The notes: generated by a model from the letters alone, not told the origin. Positions 37,356-47,259 are shown, counted from the stretch's first letter. The stretch is 64,000 nt of DNA from an uncultured Barnesiella sp. (GCA_944321085.1 CALUJY010000002.1:1-64000), one strand, 5' to 3'. Numbers and translations: made by a program.

Positions 37356-38755
37356 ACGTTGTGTTTTTTATGTGCAGTTATATATATAGGGTGGTATGTG
37401 AGGCTTACACCGCCGTTGTCGGTGGTATAAAGCGTGCGGTATTGTTCCGAGAAGCGGCGCAGCGAGAAGTGAGCTCCGGCAAGTCCGTTGGCTCCTGTTT
37501 GTTGCATGTGCCGCAAGACCTCTATGGGAGAGTCGAAAACGAGCGTGTGTCTCTCTTCAACGACCGTTACGTCGGTATAGTGGCGCTCGAACAACTCTTG
37601 TAACATTTCGCCCGAGAAATAGGGTAGTCCTTTGCCCGTGGTGCGGCGCAACTCTTTGAGGTTGTCGCCGCCGAAGGTAGAGAACAGCATCATTCCCCTG
37701 TCGTCGAGCGATGCCTCTATGCGTGACAAAAAGTTCGGCAGGTCGCTAAACCATTGTATGGTTGCGGCCGATGCTATCAGTCTGTACCTATCGGGAAAGT
37801 CTAGCCGTTCGGCATCGCCTGCTATGCAGGTCGTGCGGAGGGCAATGGGTCGTGCAGTCCTGTTGCACATGGTAGGGCATAGGTCGTTGACCGTAAAGCG
37901 AGCCGCAGCAAAACGTTGCGATAGCAGTGTGGTGAGTAGTCCTGTGCCGCATCCTATCTCCAAAATGTGGTGTGCCTCGAAATCTTCGGGCAGGAGCGAC
38001 AATAACCGCTGTGCCATATCACGTTGTACTATGGCTGCCGCATCGTAGCTTTCGACTGCGCGGTTGAAATGTTTTGCCACCTTTTGTTTATCAATCATAT
38101 CGTTGGCTATGAGGCTGGCAAAGTCGGTGTAGTGCGCTATCTCTTCCATGATGACGGGCGTGCCATATTCTTTCCACGCTTGTATTTGTCCTTGGGGTGG
38201 GAATATGCGGTCGCGAATGCCTATAATGGCTCTCGACCAAGCGAATCTGCTTATCTGTGAGTTGCCGATGAATTGTTTCAGAGCCTGCAACTCCTGTTTT
38301 AGTGTCGTGATGTCTCTTGCCGGATGAACAAGCCTATAATTTTGCAGAGTGATATTGTCGTCGCACATGCGGCGGTCGAATTTTTCTAACGTCACATCAT
38401 CCAGTCGGGACAGGGTGGCATCAAATAGATTGCGGGCAATGCCCCGCGTGTCGTCTATACCGAAAGGCGTGCCGTTGATAGCCGTGGCGCGTGTGATGGG
38501 CAGCGTACTCGATTGTAACCATTCAGAGGCAGCCCACACGCCAAACGACCATGCATATAACTCTATTTCGTCATATTGTTGCCACTCGGCTATCTCGTCG
38601 GGTTGCGGCGGAGCGGAATAGTCGTAACAGATGCAACAATCTTGCCGGTGCAGTACGTTGCGTAGTGCTTCGAAAGGTCGCTTGTCGGCACCCCAACCAG
38701 CCCAAAAGAGCAAGAGGCGCCTGTTCCCGTTGCGTATGATATATTCTCTTTTCAT
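37352..38755 (-). CDS. bioC: BioG-BioC fusion: pimeloyl-ACP methyl ester esterase and malonyl-ACP O-methyltransferase
   Basis: A 467-residue two-domain protein. Residues 1-215 match the BioG (DUF452) esterase: YAWSFG holds nucleophile Ser70, with Asp183 (RDRIFPP) and His208 (AHYTD) completing a plausible triad. Residues 222-467 are BioC: KQKVAKHFNRAVESYDAAA, the SAM loop EIGCGTG (266-272), and FGGDNLKELR, as in malonyl-ACP O-methyltransferase. BioC primes pimelate synthesis on the fatty-acid elongation machinery and BioG releases pimeloyl-ACP, so the fusion joins the first and last steps. It overlaps bioF and bioD by ATGA at both ends. Confidence 0.93.
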   Translation of the reverse strand: MKREYIIRNGNRRLLLFWAGWGADKRPFEALRNVLHRQDCCICYDYSAPPQPDEIAEWQQYDEIELYAWSFGVWAASEWLQSSTLPITRATAINGTPFGIDDTRGIARNLFDATLSRLDDVTLEKFDRRMCDDNITLQNYRLVHPARDITTLKQELQALKQFIGNSQISRFAWSRAIIGIRDRIFPPQGQIQAWKEYGTPVIMEEIAHYTDFASLIANDMIDKQKVAKHFNRAVESYDAAAIVQRDMAQRLLSLLPEDFEAHHILEIGCGTGLLTTLLSQRFAAARFTVNDLCPTMCNRTARPIALRTTCIAGDAERLDFPDRYRLIASAATIQWFSDLPNFLSRIEASLDDRGMMLFSTFGGDNLKELRRTTGKGLPYFSGEMLQELFERHYTDVTVVEERHTLVFDSPIEVLRHMQQTGANGLAGAHFSLRRFSEQYRTLYTTDNGGVSLTYHPIYITAHKKHNV

Positions 38756-39912
38756 ACTTCGTCCCTTTGTGTCAGCGCAGCAATAAGTCTTTCTATGTCA
38801 GCGTTATGACAGGCAGCATGCAGCGATATGCGCAATCGTGATGTGCCGGCCGGTACGGTGGGCGGCCTTACGGGCATCAGGTAGAAGCCGAGACGTTGCA
38901 TCCTGACAGCTTCGGCTTGTGCTTCGGCGGCATCCCCGATGATGTAAGGTACAATATGGCTGCGACTGCCGGTCTCGCCTTTGCAACGGGTTATGGCATC
39001 GTTTACCCTTTGTGCTATGGCGGCCAAATATCGGCGTTTGTCGTTCATGGCATCGAGGTGCGACAGCACATAGTATGTCCATTCCACGTTGATAGGAGGT
39101 AAGGCAGTCGTGAAGATAAAGGGTCGCATCGTGTTGACAAGCCACTCTTTTATATCGCGGTTGCATAACAATGCTGCTCCTACCGAGGCTATTGCTTTGC
39201 CGAAAGTGACCACGAGCATATCTATATTGGCTATACAATCGTACTCCTCGCACAGTCCCAATCCGTGTTGCCCTCTTACGCCGATGGCATGCGCTTCGTC
39301 GACGTATAACATGACGTTGGGGAATTCTCGTTTCAAGGCAATCAGTCGCGGCAGATCGCAAATGTCGCCGTCCATGCTGAATATGCTTTCTGTTGCTATA
39401 ATTACCGTGTCGAAGTTGTGTGCTTTCTCACGCAGCAATGCTTCGAGGTGTTGGTAGTCATTATGACGGTAGCGTATGTAGGGCGCGTGCCCGAGATGCA
39501 ATCCGTCGATGAGGCTGGCATGAATCAGTTTGTCGGCAAGAATGAGGGTACGGTTGTCGGCAATGGCCGGCAGTATGCCGCTGTTGGCATGGTAGCCGCT
39601 GTTGAAAACAAGAGCTGCGGGGCGGTCATACAGTTGTGTCAACAGTTCTTCCAGTCGGGTATATGCCGGATGATTTCCTGTGAGCAATCGGCTCGATGCA
39701 GCCGAAGGGAGCAATCTTTCGGGAGGTGTCTCTTCTAAGAATGCGCGCCATAGCGACTCTTCCTGAGCAATGCCGAGGTAGTCGTTCGACGACAAGTTGA
39801 GCATGGGCATTCCGTCGCGTACGATATGACTTTTGCCGCTTTCGGTTTCAGTGAGTTGTCGCAACCTGCCGTTGCGGCGTAATTCTTCTAATGCTTCGCT
39901 GTATGATTTCAT
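38752..39912 (-). CDS. bioF: 8-amino-7-oxononanoate synthase
   Basis: A 386-residue PLP enzyme condensing pimeloyl-ACP/CoA with alanine. [12 protein letters not shown] (38-49) is the family N-terminal signature, [17 protein letters not shown] segment (about 203-214, [11 protein letters not shown]) holds the PLP-ring Asp, and TFGKA places the Schiff-base lysine at K239. The ATG at 39912 overlaps the bioA stop (ATGA) and agrees with the family N-terminus; the frame is open upstream but without homology. Confidence 0.95.
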   Translation of the reverse strand: MKSYSEALEELRRNGRLRQLTETESGKSHIVRDGMPMLNLSSNDYLGIAQEESLWRAFLEETPPERLLPSAASSRLLTGNHPAYTRLEELLTQLYDRPAALVFNSGYHANSGILPAIADNRTLILADKLIHASLIDGLHLGHAPYIRYRHNDYQHLEALLREKAHNFDTVIIATESIFSMDGDICDLPRLIALKREFPNVMLYVDEAHAIGVRGQHGLGLCEEYDCIANIDMLVVTFGKAIASVGAALLCNRDIKEWLVNTMRPFIFTTALPPINVEWTYYVLSHLDAMNDKRRYLAAIAQRVNDAITRCKGETGSRSHIVPYIIGDAAEAQAEAVRMQRLGFYLMPVRPPTVPAGTSRLRISLHAACHNADIERLIAALTQRDEV

Positions 39913-41186
39913 AGAGGCTGCTTTTCTACTACGGCGAGCAGGGCTGCCGTGAGTTGCGATAGTTGTTGCGGTGTGATGATATAGGGCGGCATGACATATA
40001 CCAATTTGCCGAAAGGACGCACCCACACGCCCTGTTCTACAAATTGCCGTTGTATCACGGCCATGTTTACGGGCTGTTTCATCTCTATCACTCCTATGGC
40101 ACCCAAAACCCTCACTTCGGCCACTTGCGGTAAAGCGGCTGCGGGAGCCAGTTCGCGTTTCAGTTGCTGTTCTATTTCGGTTACGCGCTTTTGCCAATTG
40201 ACCGAAAGGAGCAGCCGGGTAGAAGCCACCGCCACGGCACACGCCAAAGGATTGCCCATAAATGTAGGTCCGTGCATGAATACCCCCGGTTCACCCTCAG
40301 AGAGAGCGGTGGCTACATCGTGTGTGGCGAGGGTGGCGGCCAAGGTCATATATCCTCCCGTGATAGCTTTGCCTATGCACATAATGTCGGGTTTTACCCC
40401 GGCATGTTCCCAAGCAAAGAGCTTCCCGGTACGTCCGAATCCGGTTGCTATTTCGTCGAATATCAGCAGTACGCCATAGCGGTCGCACAATCGGCGCACT
40501 GTTTGAAGAAATTGCGGATGATAGAAATACATGCCTCCGGCACCTTGTACGACGGGTTCTAAGATGACAGCAGCAAGCGAGGTATGCAACCGTTCCATCG
40601 CTTCGGCAATCTCGTCGGTGCAATGTTCGTTCCATTCGTCGCTATACCGGCACGCAGGCGTGTCGATGAAGTATCGTTTTGGCAATGTCCCGCCGAAAAT
40701 AGAGTGCATTCCGGTGACAGGGTCGCATACCGACATGGCATTCCATGTGTCGCCGTGGTATCCTCGGCGTATGGTCAGGAGGTTGTCGCGGGTGCGGTTG
40801 CCTTGTGAATAGTGGTATTGCAGAGCCATTTTTATGGCAACCTCTACCGATACCGACCCTGAGTCGCAATAGAATATGTGCTGCATATTGTCGGGAACGA
40901 TAGAGAGCAACAGCTCGCCCAATTCTATGGCAGGGCGATGGGTGAGGCCGCCGAACATGACATGCGACATCTCTTTCAGTTGTCGCGAGGCGGCTTCGTT
41001 GAGTACGGGATGGTTATATCCGTGTATGGCAGCCCACCACGACGACATGCCATCGATGAGGCGTTTACCCTCTTCGAGTTCTATATATACGCCTTCGGCA
41101 CGTTTTACCATGTATGTCGGCAACGGGTGTAAAGCCGATGTATAAGGATGCCACAAATGAGCGGCATCGAATGAGTTGATTGTCAT
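39909..41186 (-). CDS. bioA: Adenosylmethionine-8-amino-7-oxononanoate transaminase
   Basis: A 425-residue class III aminotransferase that makes 7,8-diaminopelargonate using SAM as amino donor. HLWHPYTS (10-17) and [11 protein letters not shown] (47-57) are typical BioA substrate-site segments, [15 protein letters not shown] (240-254) holds the PLP Asp, IGKAITGG holds lysine K273, and [12 protein letters not shown] follows. The start at 41186 begins at the conserved HLWHPYT region; the upstream extension of the frame is not BioA-like. It is the first recognised gene of bioA-bioF-bioGC-bioD. No bioB is in the window. Confidence 0.95.
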   Translation of the reverse strand: MTINSFDAAHLWHPYTSALHPLPTYMVKRAEGVYIELEEGKRLIDGMSSWWAAIHGYNHPVLNEAASRQLKEMSHVMFGGLTHRPAIELGELLLSIVPDNMQHIFYCDSGSVSVEVAIKMALQYHYSQGNRTRDNLLTIRRGYHGDTWNAMSVCDPVTGMHSIFGGTLPKRYFIDTPACRYSDEWNEHCTDEIAEAMERLHTSLAAVILEPVVQGAGGMYFYHPQFLQTVRRLCDRYGVLLIFDEIATGFGRTGKLFAWEHAGVKPDIMCIGKAITGGYMTLAATLATHDVATALSEGEPGVFMHGPTFMGNPLACAVAVASTRLLLSVNWQKRVTEIEQQLKRELAPAAALPQVAEVRVLGAIGVIEMKQPVNMAVIQRQFVEQGVWVRPFGKLVYVMPPYIITPQQLSQLTAALLAVVEKQPL

Positions 41187-41733
41187 ATAATGAAATTTTG
41201 GGTATATGAATAGTATAGTTATGGCTGTTCCTGTCGGCCTTTGCGAAGGAATGAATCGTGCGACTGCGCATCTGTAACGGAGAAAATGCGTAGAAAAATT
41301 CAAAACATCGGGGCGATGTGTTTATGCAAGTAATGCTATGATATGTTGCGGCCGGTGACGTGAGTAATGCACCGACGCTTGTCCGCCGGAGCTCTTTGTC
41401 GGGTAATAAGGTCGGATAGGTAATATACCGATGTCGTTTGCCCCCTCGGCAAGTCTCGGAAGAGAGAACCGGCAGGGTGATAAGGCATTCGGTAAGTTCC
41501 GGAATGGGAGAGGTGTCGGTAAACTCTTTTGAGGAGGTCTCCTCTTCACGGGAGGCATGAAGAATAATATGCGAAAAGTTCTTCTTGATTTTGTGTGTAG
41601 AGGCATCGGCGATGCGGTTCGATAATCGGCCTATATTGACGTAATGTCCTATGCTGCAAAACACGGCATAACGGTGACGGCTCCATCGGCGGAACCTGAA
41701 TGCTGTTTGTCGTGTTATGTTGTTGCTTTTCAT
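41065..41733 (-). CDS. Possible small basic protein upstream of the biotin operon (low confidence)
   Basis: An ATG-started frame on the minus strand whose first ~45 residues ([20 protein letters not shown], then [18 protein letters not shown]) look like a basic Bacteroidetes peptide motif of the form RFRRWSRxxYAxFxSxGxxVxIG that I have seen at the start of small proteins and some outer-membrane receptors. Beyond residue ~60 it is low in recognisable features, and its end runs 122 bases into bioA in another frame, so the true product may be shorter or the frame may be broken. A TATCTTTA box lies near 41801. It could be a leader peptide or a degenerate gene. Confidence 0.35.
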   Translation of the reverse strand: MKSNNITRQTAFRFRRWSRHRYAVFCSIGHYVNIGRLSNRIADASTHKIKKNFSHIILHASREEETSSKEFTDTSPIPELTECLITLPVLSSETCRGGKRHRYITYPTLLPDKELRRTSVGALLTSPAATYHSITCINTSPRCFEFFYAFSPLQMRSRTIHSFAKADRNSHNYTIHIPKISLYDNQLIRCRSFVASLYIGFTPVADIHGKTCRRRIYRTRRG

Positions 41734-41948
41734 AGGGGCAATTTATCCGTTATAGCCGAGGGAGGGGACTTTCCTTTTCCTCTCTTCTGTTTTTGCGAGG
41801 TAAAGATACGATATAATTTGTGAACGGCGATACCGTGTCGCTCTTTTTTGAAGATTATTGTATTTCAAGGTTTGGCAAATTATTACTAATTTTACACGCT
41901 CATTCATATCGGAAACAAGCTGTATGTAAGCAGCTAAAAGTCAACTCA

Positions 41949-42881
41949 ATGCGTAAGTTACTTATACAGTCGCTTTTGTATGCTTTTTGTGCAATGCTCC
42001 CATCGTGTTACACGGCAACCGAGTTTACACCCAAGATAAACGATGCCGTGGTGGAGAAAATAGAAAAACGCGAAGAAGAGCTTGTCATGGAGAACAATTT
42101 CGTGAAACAAGGTTGCCAGACTTGGTTGCCGGGTAAGGCTTTTGCCTATGTCGATGATGCTTTGTCGCCCGTATTGCGTCCCGAAGAGAATGCTTCGCTG
42201 TCGGTAACCGGGCTCAAAGGGAAAACTTTTGTGTATGAAGGATATAGGGAAGAAAATCTCTATGGCAATAAAAACCTTGTCACGCTCGTGTTCCGATGCG
42301 ACAGCTCTATATATACGTATGCAACGGGTAAGTCGTTAGACGAAATAGTCGCAATGGAATATACGCCTCTGATTCCTTCATTTGTCGATTGGGATGAGGT
42401 AGCCACGGCTCGCGGATTATTTATAGGCAAGCAACTCTATATTCTTACCAACCAATGGTATGACGAAAACGACAAGCTGTTTACTTCGCGCAAGTTGGTA
42501 CCTGTTACGGTTACCGCTGTTTCGCCGGGCAACAGCGTATTGCCGTTGGCCGTTTCGTTTGTGGACGAACGTGGTAACAAAGGAAAGGTATTTATGTCGG
42601 TCAAGAGTTCGTCGTACACGCAGATACTTACATTCGACCGTCTTTTCTCTTTTACCGACCCACGCACAAAATACGAAAATATCGGTGATGAGGCTTGGGA
42701 AGCCATTACAAATGGGAAAGTCATTACGGGGATGACCAAAGAGGAGTGCCGTCTTGCCTTGGGACTACCCTCGGAGGTCGTGAAGATACCCACATATAGT
42801 GGACTGAAAGAGCAATGGATTTATAATACAGGCACTTATTTGTTGTTTTCCGATGGTTTGCTCGATGCTTTCCGTCAATAA
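41949..42881 (+). CDS. Lipoprotein of unknown function with SmpA-like C-terminus
   Basis: A 310-residue lipoprotein (MLPSC, Cys at about residue 19). I do not recognise the family of the main domain, which is beta-rich. The C-terminal ~55 residues (VITGMTKEECRLALGLPSE, then EQWIYNTGTYLLFSDGLLDAF) resemble the SmpA/OmlA (BamE-like) fold, in which a GMTxxEVxxxLGxP motif is followed by a YxxG.YLxFxxG strand pair. The ATG at 41949 gives the lipoprotein signal; the open upstream part has no homology. It lies 14 bases before murB. Confidence 0.75.
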   Translation: MRKLLIQSLLYAFCAMLPSCYTATEFTPKINDAVVEKIEKREEELVMENNFVKQGCQTWLPGKAFAYVDDALSPVLRPEENASLSVTGLKGKTFVYEGYREENLYGNKNLVTLVFRCDSSIYTYATGKSLDEIVAMEYTPLIPSFVDWDEVATARGLFIGKQLYILTNQWYDENDKLFTSRKLVPVTVTAVSPGNSVLPLAVSFVDERGNKGKVFMSVKSSSYTQILTFDRLFSFTDPRTKYENIGDEAWEAITNGKVITGMTKEECRLALGLPSEVVKIPTYSGLKEQWIYNTGTYLLFSDGLLDAFRQ

Positions 42882-42895
42882 AATGCAACGTAATT

Positions 42896-43915
42896 ATGGA
42901 TAACCAATCGGCCGCAGGCTGTTATATAGATATTACAAAACGTCACACATTTGGTATCCCTACCCGGGCGATGGGATGGCAAGAGTATGGTTCTGTCGAG
43001 GCGTTGCAAGCATTGTTGAACGACTTGCGTAGCCGGAATGTGGACTTTATGCCCATAGGACAAGGCAGTAATTTGCTTTTTTTACACGATTATCGAGGAG
43101 TATTGTTGCACTCGGCCATAGGCGGCGTGGAGCTTGTGGAGCAAGATGCCGATAACGTGCTGGTGCGCGCCGGAAGCGGGGTTGTTTGGGACGATTTCGT
43201 AGCATATTGTGTAGCCTCGGGATGGAGCGGGGTAGAGAATTTGTCGTACATCCCCGGTGAAGTGGGAGCAAGTGCCGTGCAGAACATAGGTGCATACGGT
43301 GTGGAGGTCTGCGATGTGATAAGCTGTGTTGAGGCCGTAGATGTAATGACTGGCTGTGTGCATAAATTCTTGCTCGATGAGTGTGCCTATGGATATCGCG
43401 ACAGCATATTCAAGCAATCATTACGGGGCAGGTACATTATTACCTCCGTGACATACAAGTTGAGTCGTCGGCCGCTTTTCCGTCTCGATTACGGCAATTT
43501 ACAGCAGGCTGTGGGCGAAAATCCTACCTTGCAATCGGTACGCGATGCCGTTATAGAGATACGTCGTCGCAAGTTGCCTGAAACAAACGAGTTGGGCAGT
43601 GCCGGCAGTTTCTTTGTCAATCCCGTCATATCGCGCAGTCGGTATGACGAATTGTTGCGCCGTTATCCCGATATGCCCCATTATCCCGTCGATGAGACTA
43701 CCGTGAAAGTGCCTGCCGGTTGGCTTATCGACCGATTGGGATGGAAAGGCAAGTCGCGCGGCGGGGCAATGGTATATCCGCAGCAGTGCCTTGTCATTGT
43801 CAATACAGGCAGCGCAACGGCTGATGATGTAGCTGCACTTGCTGCCGATATTGCCCGTTCGGTATGGGAAACTTACCGGATAACGATAAAACCCGAAGTG
43901 AATTATATAGGCTGA
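42896..43915 (+). CDS. murB: UDP-N-acetylenolpyruvoylglucosamine reductase
   Basis: A 339-residue FAD enzyme that makes UDP-MurNAc. HTFGIP (17-22), IGQGSNLLF (54-62), ENLSYIPGEVGASAVQNIGAYG (114-135) form the FAD site, YGYRDSIFK (165-173) is the type I MurB tyrosine loop, and GSAGSFFVNP (234-243) holds proton donor Ser238; a C-terminal Glu (EVNYIG) completes the site. The type I layout (with the YR.SIFK loop, as in E. coli) is evident. The end overlaps nothing; the PhnP-like gene starts 11 bases downstream. Confidence 0.96.
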   Translation: MDNQSAAGCYIDITKRHTFGIPTRAMGWQEYGSVEALQALLNDLRSRNVDFMPIGQGSNLLFLHDYRGVLLHSAIGGVELVEQDADNVLVRAGSGVVWDDFVAYCVASGWSGVENLSYIPGEVGASAVQNIGAYGVEVCDVISCVEAVDVMTGCVHKFLLDECAYGYRDSIFKQSLRGRYIITSVTYKLSRRPLFRLDYGNLQQAVGENPTLQSVRDAVIEIRRRKLPETNELGSAGSFFVNPVISRSRYDELLRRYPDMPHYPVDETTVKVPAGWLIDRLGWKGKSRGGAMVYPQQCLVIVNTGSATADDVAALAADIARSVWETYRITIKPEVNYIG

Positions 43916-43926
43916 CAGAATTAAAG

Positions 43927-44685
43927 ATGATACGAATAGAATTTTTGGGAACGGGCACTTCTACCGGCGTGCCGCAAGTAAATTGCTCATGCGAGGTGTG
44001 TTCCAGTGCCGATGTCCGCGACAAACGGCTCAGGGCGTCGGTGTTGGTGACGGTCGACCAATGCAATATATTGATAGATTGCGGTCCCGACTTCCGTTGT
44101 CAGGCATTGCGCTCTCACATTGCACGTATCGACGCCTTGTTGGTGACACACAGCCATTACGACCATTGCGGCGGTTTGGACGATTTGCGTCCGTATTGCA
44201 TAGAAAAGCCCCTCCCTATCTATGCCGAGCAGTCGGTAATAGACGATATAAAAGCCCGCATACCCTATTGTTTCAAAGAGCATCTCTATCCCGGTGTTCC
44301 CCGTTTTGAGATGCGGCCTATCAATCCCTATGTACCCTTCCGAGTGGGGCAGGTAGAGATAATGCCGTTGCAGGTAATGCACTATAAACTGCCTATCATG
44401 GGCTTCCGTATAGGCGATGTGGCATATATAACTGACTGTCTTACGTTGCCCGAAGCAACGATACGGCAGCTCGAAGGTCTCGATGTATTGGTAATCAATG
44501 CGCTGCGTCGCACGCCTCACCTTTCGCATCAGTCGCTCGACGAGGCTCTTGCGCTCATCGAACGATTGTCGCCTCGCCGTGCTTATCTCACGCACATGAG
44601 CCACCAAATGGGACGGCACAGTGATGTGTCGACCTTACTGCCACCCAACGTTGCCTTTGCATACGATACGATGACAGTGGAATGA
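43927..44685 (+). CDS. MBL-fold hydrolase, PhnP-like
   Basis: A 252-residue metallo-beta-lactamase-fold protein. GTGTSTGVPQVNCSCEVC (8-25) is the PhnP-type N-terminus with an extra zinc-type cysteine cluster, THSHYDH at 74-80 is the main metal site, and YITDCLTLPE, VINALRRTPHLSHQSLDEAL and LTHMSHQMG give the remaining ligands. PhnP cleaves 5-phosphoribosyl 1,2-cyclic phosphate; with no phn genes nearby the actual substrate may be another cyclic phosphodiester. The ATG at 43927 agrees with the family N-terminus and lies 11 bases after murB. Confidence 0.9.
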   Translation: MIRIEFLGTGTSTGVPQVNCSCEVCSSADVRDKRLRASVLVTVDQCNILIDCGPDFRCQALRSHIARIDALLVTHSHYDHCGGLDDLRPYCIEKPLPIYAEQSVIDDIKARIPYCFKEHLYPGVPRFEMRPINPYVPFRVGQVEIMPLQVMHYKLPIMGFRIGDVAYITDCLTLPEATIRQLEGLDVLVINALRRTPHLSHQSLDEALALIERLSPRRAYLTHMSHQMGRHSDVSTLLPPNVAFAYDTMTVE

Positions 44686-44729
44686 TACGGCGAAACCGTT
44701 GCCGTCAGTGAGCGCTATGGTTGTGCGTT

Positions 44730-45914
44730 TCATGCCCGCATCTGACGGCGGTAATGTCCTGCCCAAAGCAACAGCAGGCCGAAAACGGCAAGTAAGCATG
44801 CCGTAGAATACATCATGTTGCCTATACCGGTGATAGGTGCGGCGATACCTCCTGCCAAAAACGAAAAGAAGCCGATAAGTGCCGACGCACTACCTGCATT
44901 GTTGCGTTCCAAATCGAGTGCCAGCGTCGTAGCCATTGTAAAAATAATACCCATAAAAAACAGCATAGCCCATATAGACAGCTCGATGAAGACAAAGGGC
45001 AGTTTCGTGGCTATACATGCGGCAGTGGCAATGACGGCAACGAAGGCACCTCGTTCGCCTAAGTTGAGGGCGCGTTCCGGGTCGCCGATGCGTCCGGCAA
45101 ACAAGCTGCCGGCCATGATGGCAAGCGAATTGAGCCCGAAGCATACGCCGTATAGCAGAGCGCTGAGCCCGTAGATTTGTTGGAAAATAAAGGTCGATGA
45201 AGATATATAAATAAAGAGAATGCCTTGTGCGAGGGTGAGAATGGCGACATATACCATAAATTTCTTATGGGTAAAAAATGTTTTATAGTGTTTCAAGCCG
45301 CTGTATATATTCCCTTTTTGCCTGCGTTCTTCGGGAAGGGATTCGTGGAAGGGTATAAATATCAGCGATAGAATGACGCCTATACCGAAAAGTGAGTAGA
45401 AGATACCTTGCCAATCGGAAATACTCAGCAATAGTCCGCCTAAGAATGGGGCGCAGATGGGTGCAATACCTTGCACGCATCCCAATACGGCAAAGAAATG
45501 TACCAGCTCTTTGCCTGTATGAAGGTCGGAGGCTACCGATTTGGAGATGACGATGCCTCCCGCTCCCGACAAGCCTTGCAAGAAACGACAAACGAGGAAT
45601 ATGTAGATATTGGTCGTAAAAAGGCAGCATAATGTAGCCAAGCTGAATATAATCATCGATACGATTAACGGCATCTTACGCCCATATTTATCACTTATAG
45701 GACCTATAAACAACTGTCCGATGGCAAGTCCTATCAGGCATAGGGTCAGACTCATCTGTATGGCCGATGAAGTGGTCGAAAAAACAGTGGTGAGTTGGGG
45801 CAATGCTGGTAGGTAGAAATCGGTGACAAAGGGCCCCATGGCCGATGCCATGCCTAAGGTAATAAGCAGAAATGTAGTACTATTTCGTGTATTTGTCTTC
45901 ATATAGTGTTTCAT
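44730..45914 (-). CDS. Bcr/CflA-family MFS drug-resistance transporter
   Basis: A 394-residue major facilitator with 12 hydrophobic segments. The N-terminal FVTDFYLPALPQL with GQLFIGPISDKYGRK (motif A, about 65-79) and GLSGAGGIVISKSVASDL (motif C region) match the Bcr/CflA subfamily of drug:H+ antiporters. The substrate is unknown. A TAATTTTG box (45925-45932) lies 11 bases upstream. An in-frame Met5 is an alternative start. It converges with the PhnP-like gene. Confidence 0.92.
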   Translation of the reverse strand: MKHYMKTNTRNSTTFLLITLGMASAMGPFVTDFYLPALPQLTTVFSTTSSAIQMSLTLCLIGLAIGQLFIGPISDKYGRKMPLIVSMIIFSLATLCCLFTTNIYIFLVCRFLQGLSGAGGIVISKSVASDLHTGKELVHFFAVLGCVQGIAPICAPFLGGLLLSISDWQGIFYSLFGIGVILSLIFIPFHESLPEERRQKGNIYSGLKHYKTFFTHKKFMVYVAILTLAQGILFIYISSSTFIFQQIYGLSALLYGVCFGLNSLAIMAGSLFAGRIGDPERALNLGERGAFVAVIATAACIATKLPFVFIELSIWAMLFFMGIIFTMATTLALDLERNNAGSASALIGFFSFLAGGIAAPITGIGNMMYSTACLLAVFGLLLLWAGHYRRQMRA

Positions 45915-46112
45915 TTTTCGGCCGCAAAATTACGGATTTTTCTTAAACGGATGTTTCATCTCAATAAAAGCTGCGTTTTATCCCGATTTGCAGTTGATAT
46001 ATGTAAGGCAAACGTTTGCACATAATTTGTGGCTTAAAAGACGATATAATAGTACAATAATCGGTATATATAAAATACATTTGTGGTATGATAATCTTAA
46101 AATTTTAAGCAC

Positions 46113-47204
46113 ATGAAAAAAACATTACTACTTTCTTTGGGGTGTGTCGTTGCGATGAGTGCATCGGCTCTTACCTATAATGTTACCGTTCCCGCCGGTA
46201 CGCAAGCCTGCTATATTGCTGGCGATATGAACGATTGGTCTTTTACCGAGATGCAACAGGTAGATGCGCTGCATTATACCATAGATTTGCCAGATGCTAC
46301 CGAAGCCGACAGTTATAAATACAGCAGCGGTCCCGATTGGGCATACGTAGAGAAAGCCGCCGATGGTTCTGAGTTAGGCAATAGAACATATAGCGAATCG
46401 GATGTTGTGGTAAATTGGGCTGCCATATATAATCCCAATCCCGGCAACGGGCTTATTTACACAGTGACTGTTCCCGAGGGTACGAAAACATGTTATATTG
46501 CTGGCGATATGACGGGATGGCTGCATCAAGAGATGGTGCGCATCGATGATACGCATTATACCATTACGATGGGTGATGCTACCGAGGCCGATGGTTATAA
46601 ATATTGCAGCGGTCCCGACTGGGCATACGAAGAACTCACGGCCGAGGGTACACCCGTAAATAATCGTACTTATACTCCCAGCGACGTAGTAGCTCGTTGG
46701 GCTATGGTTTATGAGCCCGAAGCACAGGCGGGTGATATTCATTTCACGGTTACTGTACCTGCCGGTACAACGGAGTGCTTCATCGTAGGTTCATTCCAAG
46801 GTTGGAGTACCGAAGATGCTATTGCAATGACCGATAACGGTGATGGAACATTCTCTTATACACTTACCGATGTTGTAGATGTACAATATAAATATTGGAA
46901 CGGGTACGCATGGGAGTCGTATGAAGGTAATCGTTCGGCATCTGTATCGACATCGACGGAAGTTAATGATGTCATAAGCGGCTGGAATATATTGGATGCT
47001 GTGCAAAAGGTACAGAACGACGGTCTGAAAGTATGGTCAAAGGCCGGTGTTGTCGTTGTCGAAGCCGATGCAGCTTGTACTTTGTCGATATATGGCACAA
47101 ATGGCGTTTTGGTGAAAGCCGTTAAGGTAAAATCTGGTACGACCGAGATTGCTTTGCCGCGAGGTATCTATCTCTTGGGCGATAAGAAAGTAGCCGTATA
47201 TTGA
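46113..47204 (+). CDS. Secreted protein with three starch-binding-like repeats
   Basis: A 363-residue exported protein. A signal peptide (MKKTLLLSLGCVVAMSASA) is followed by three repeats of about 95 residues: TYNVTVPAGTQACYIAGDMNDW, IYTVTVPEGTKTCYIAGDMTGW and HFTVTVPAGTTECFIVGSFQGW mark their starts (near 21, 115 and 212). The pattern is that of CBM20/CBM48-like starch-binding or early-set domains. Repeats 1 and 2 are much closer to each other (shared SGPDWAYxE and NRTY) than to repeat 3. The tail (GIYLLGDKKVAVY) resembles a short sorting domain. There is no catalytic domain. The upstream box TACATTTG (46076-46083) may belong to its promoter. Confidence 0.82.
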   Translation: MKKTLLLSLGCVVAMSASALTYNVTVPAGTQACYIAGDMNDWSFTEMQQVDALHYTIDLPDATEADSYKYSSGPDWAYVEKAADGSELGNRTYSESDVVVNWAAIYNPNPGNGLIYTVTVPEGTKTCYIAGDMTGWLHQEMVRIDDTHYTITMGDATEADGYKYCSGPDWAYEELTAEGTPVNNRTYTPSDVVARWAMVYEPEAQAGDIHFTVTVPAGTTECFIVGSFQGWSTEDAIAMTDNGDGTFSYTLTDVVDVQYKYWNGYAWESYEGNRSASVSTSTEVNDVISGWNILDAVQKVQNDGLKVWSKAGVVVVEADAACTLSIYGTNGVLVKAVKVKSGTTEIALPRGIYLLGDKKVAVY

Positions 47205-47222
47205 TATTCATAAAATATAGTG

Positions 47223-47259
47223 CGGGGCTGTGAGGATTGGAAATCCGGTCACAGCCCCG
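47223..47259 (+). terminator. Terminator after the starch-binding-like gene
   Basis: A perfect 11-bp stem (47223-47233 with 47249-47259) followed by TATTTTAT, 19 bases after the stop at 47204. It also faces the CyuA-like gene end at 47345. Confidence 0.85.

Noticed and set aside
41322..41606. A second minus-strand frame of 94 codons inside the possible small ORF region
   Set aside because: It lies in another frame, is Pro/Arg-rich without likeness, and would compete with the frame carrying the basic motif.
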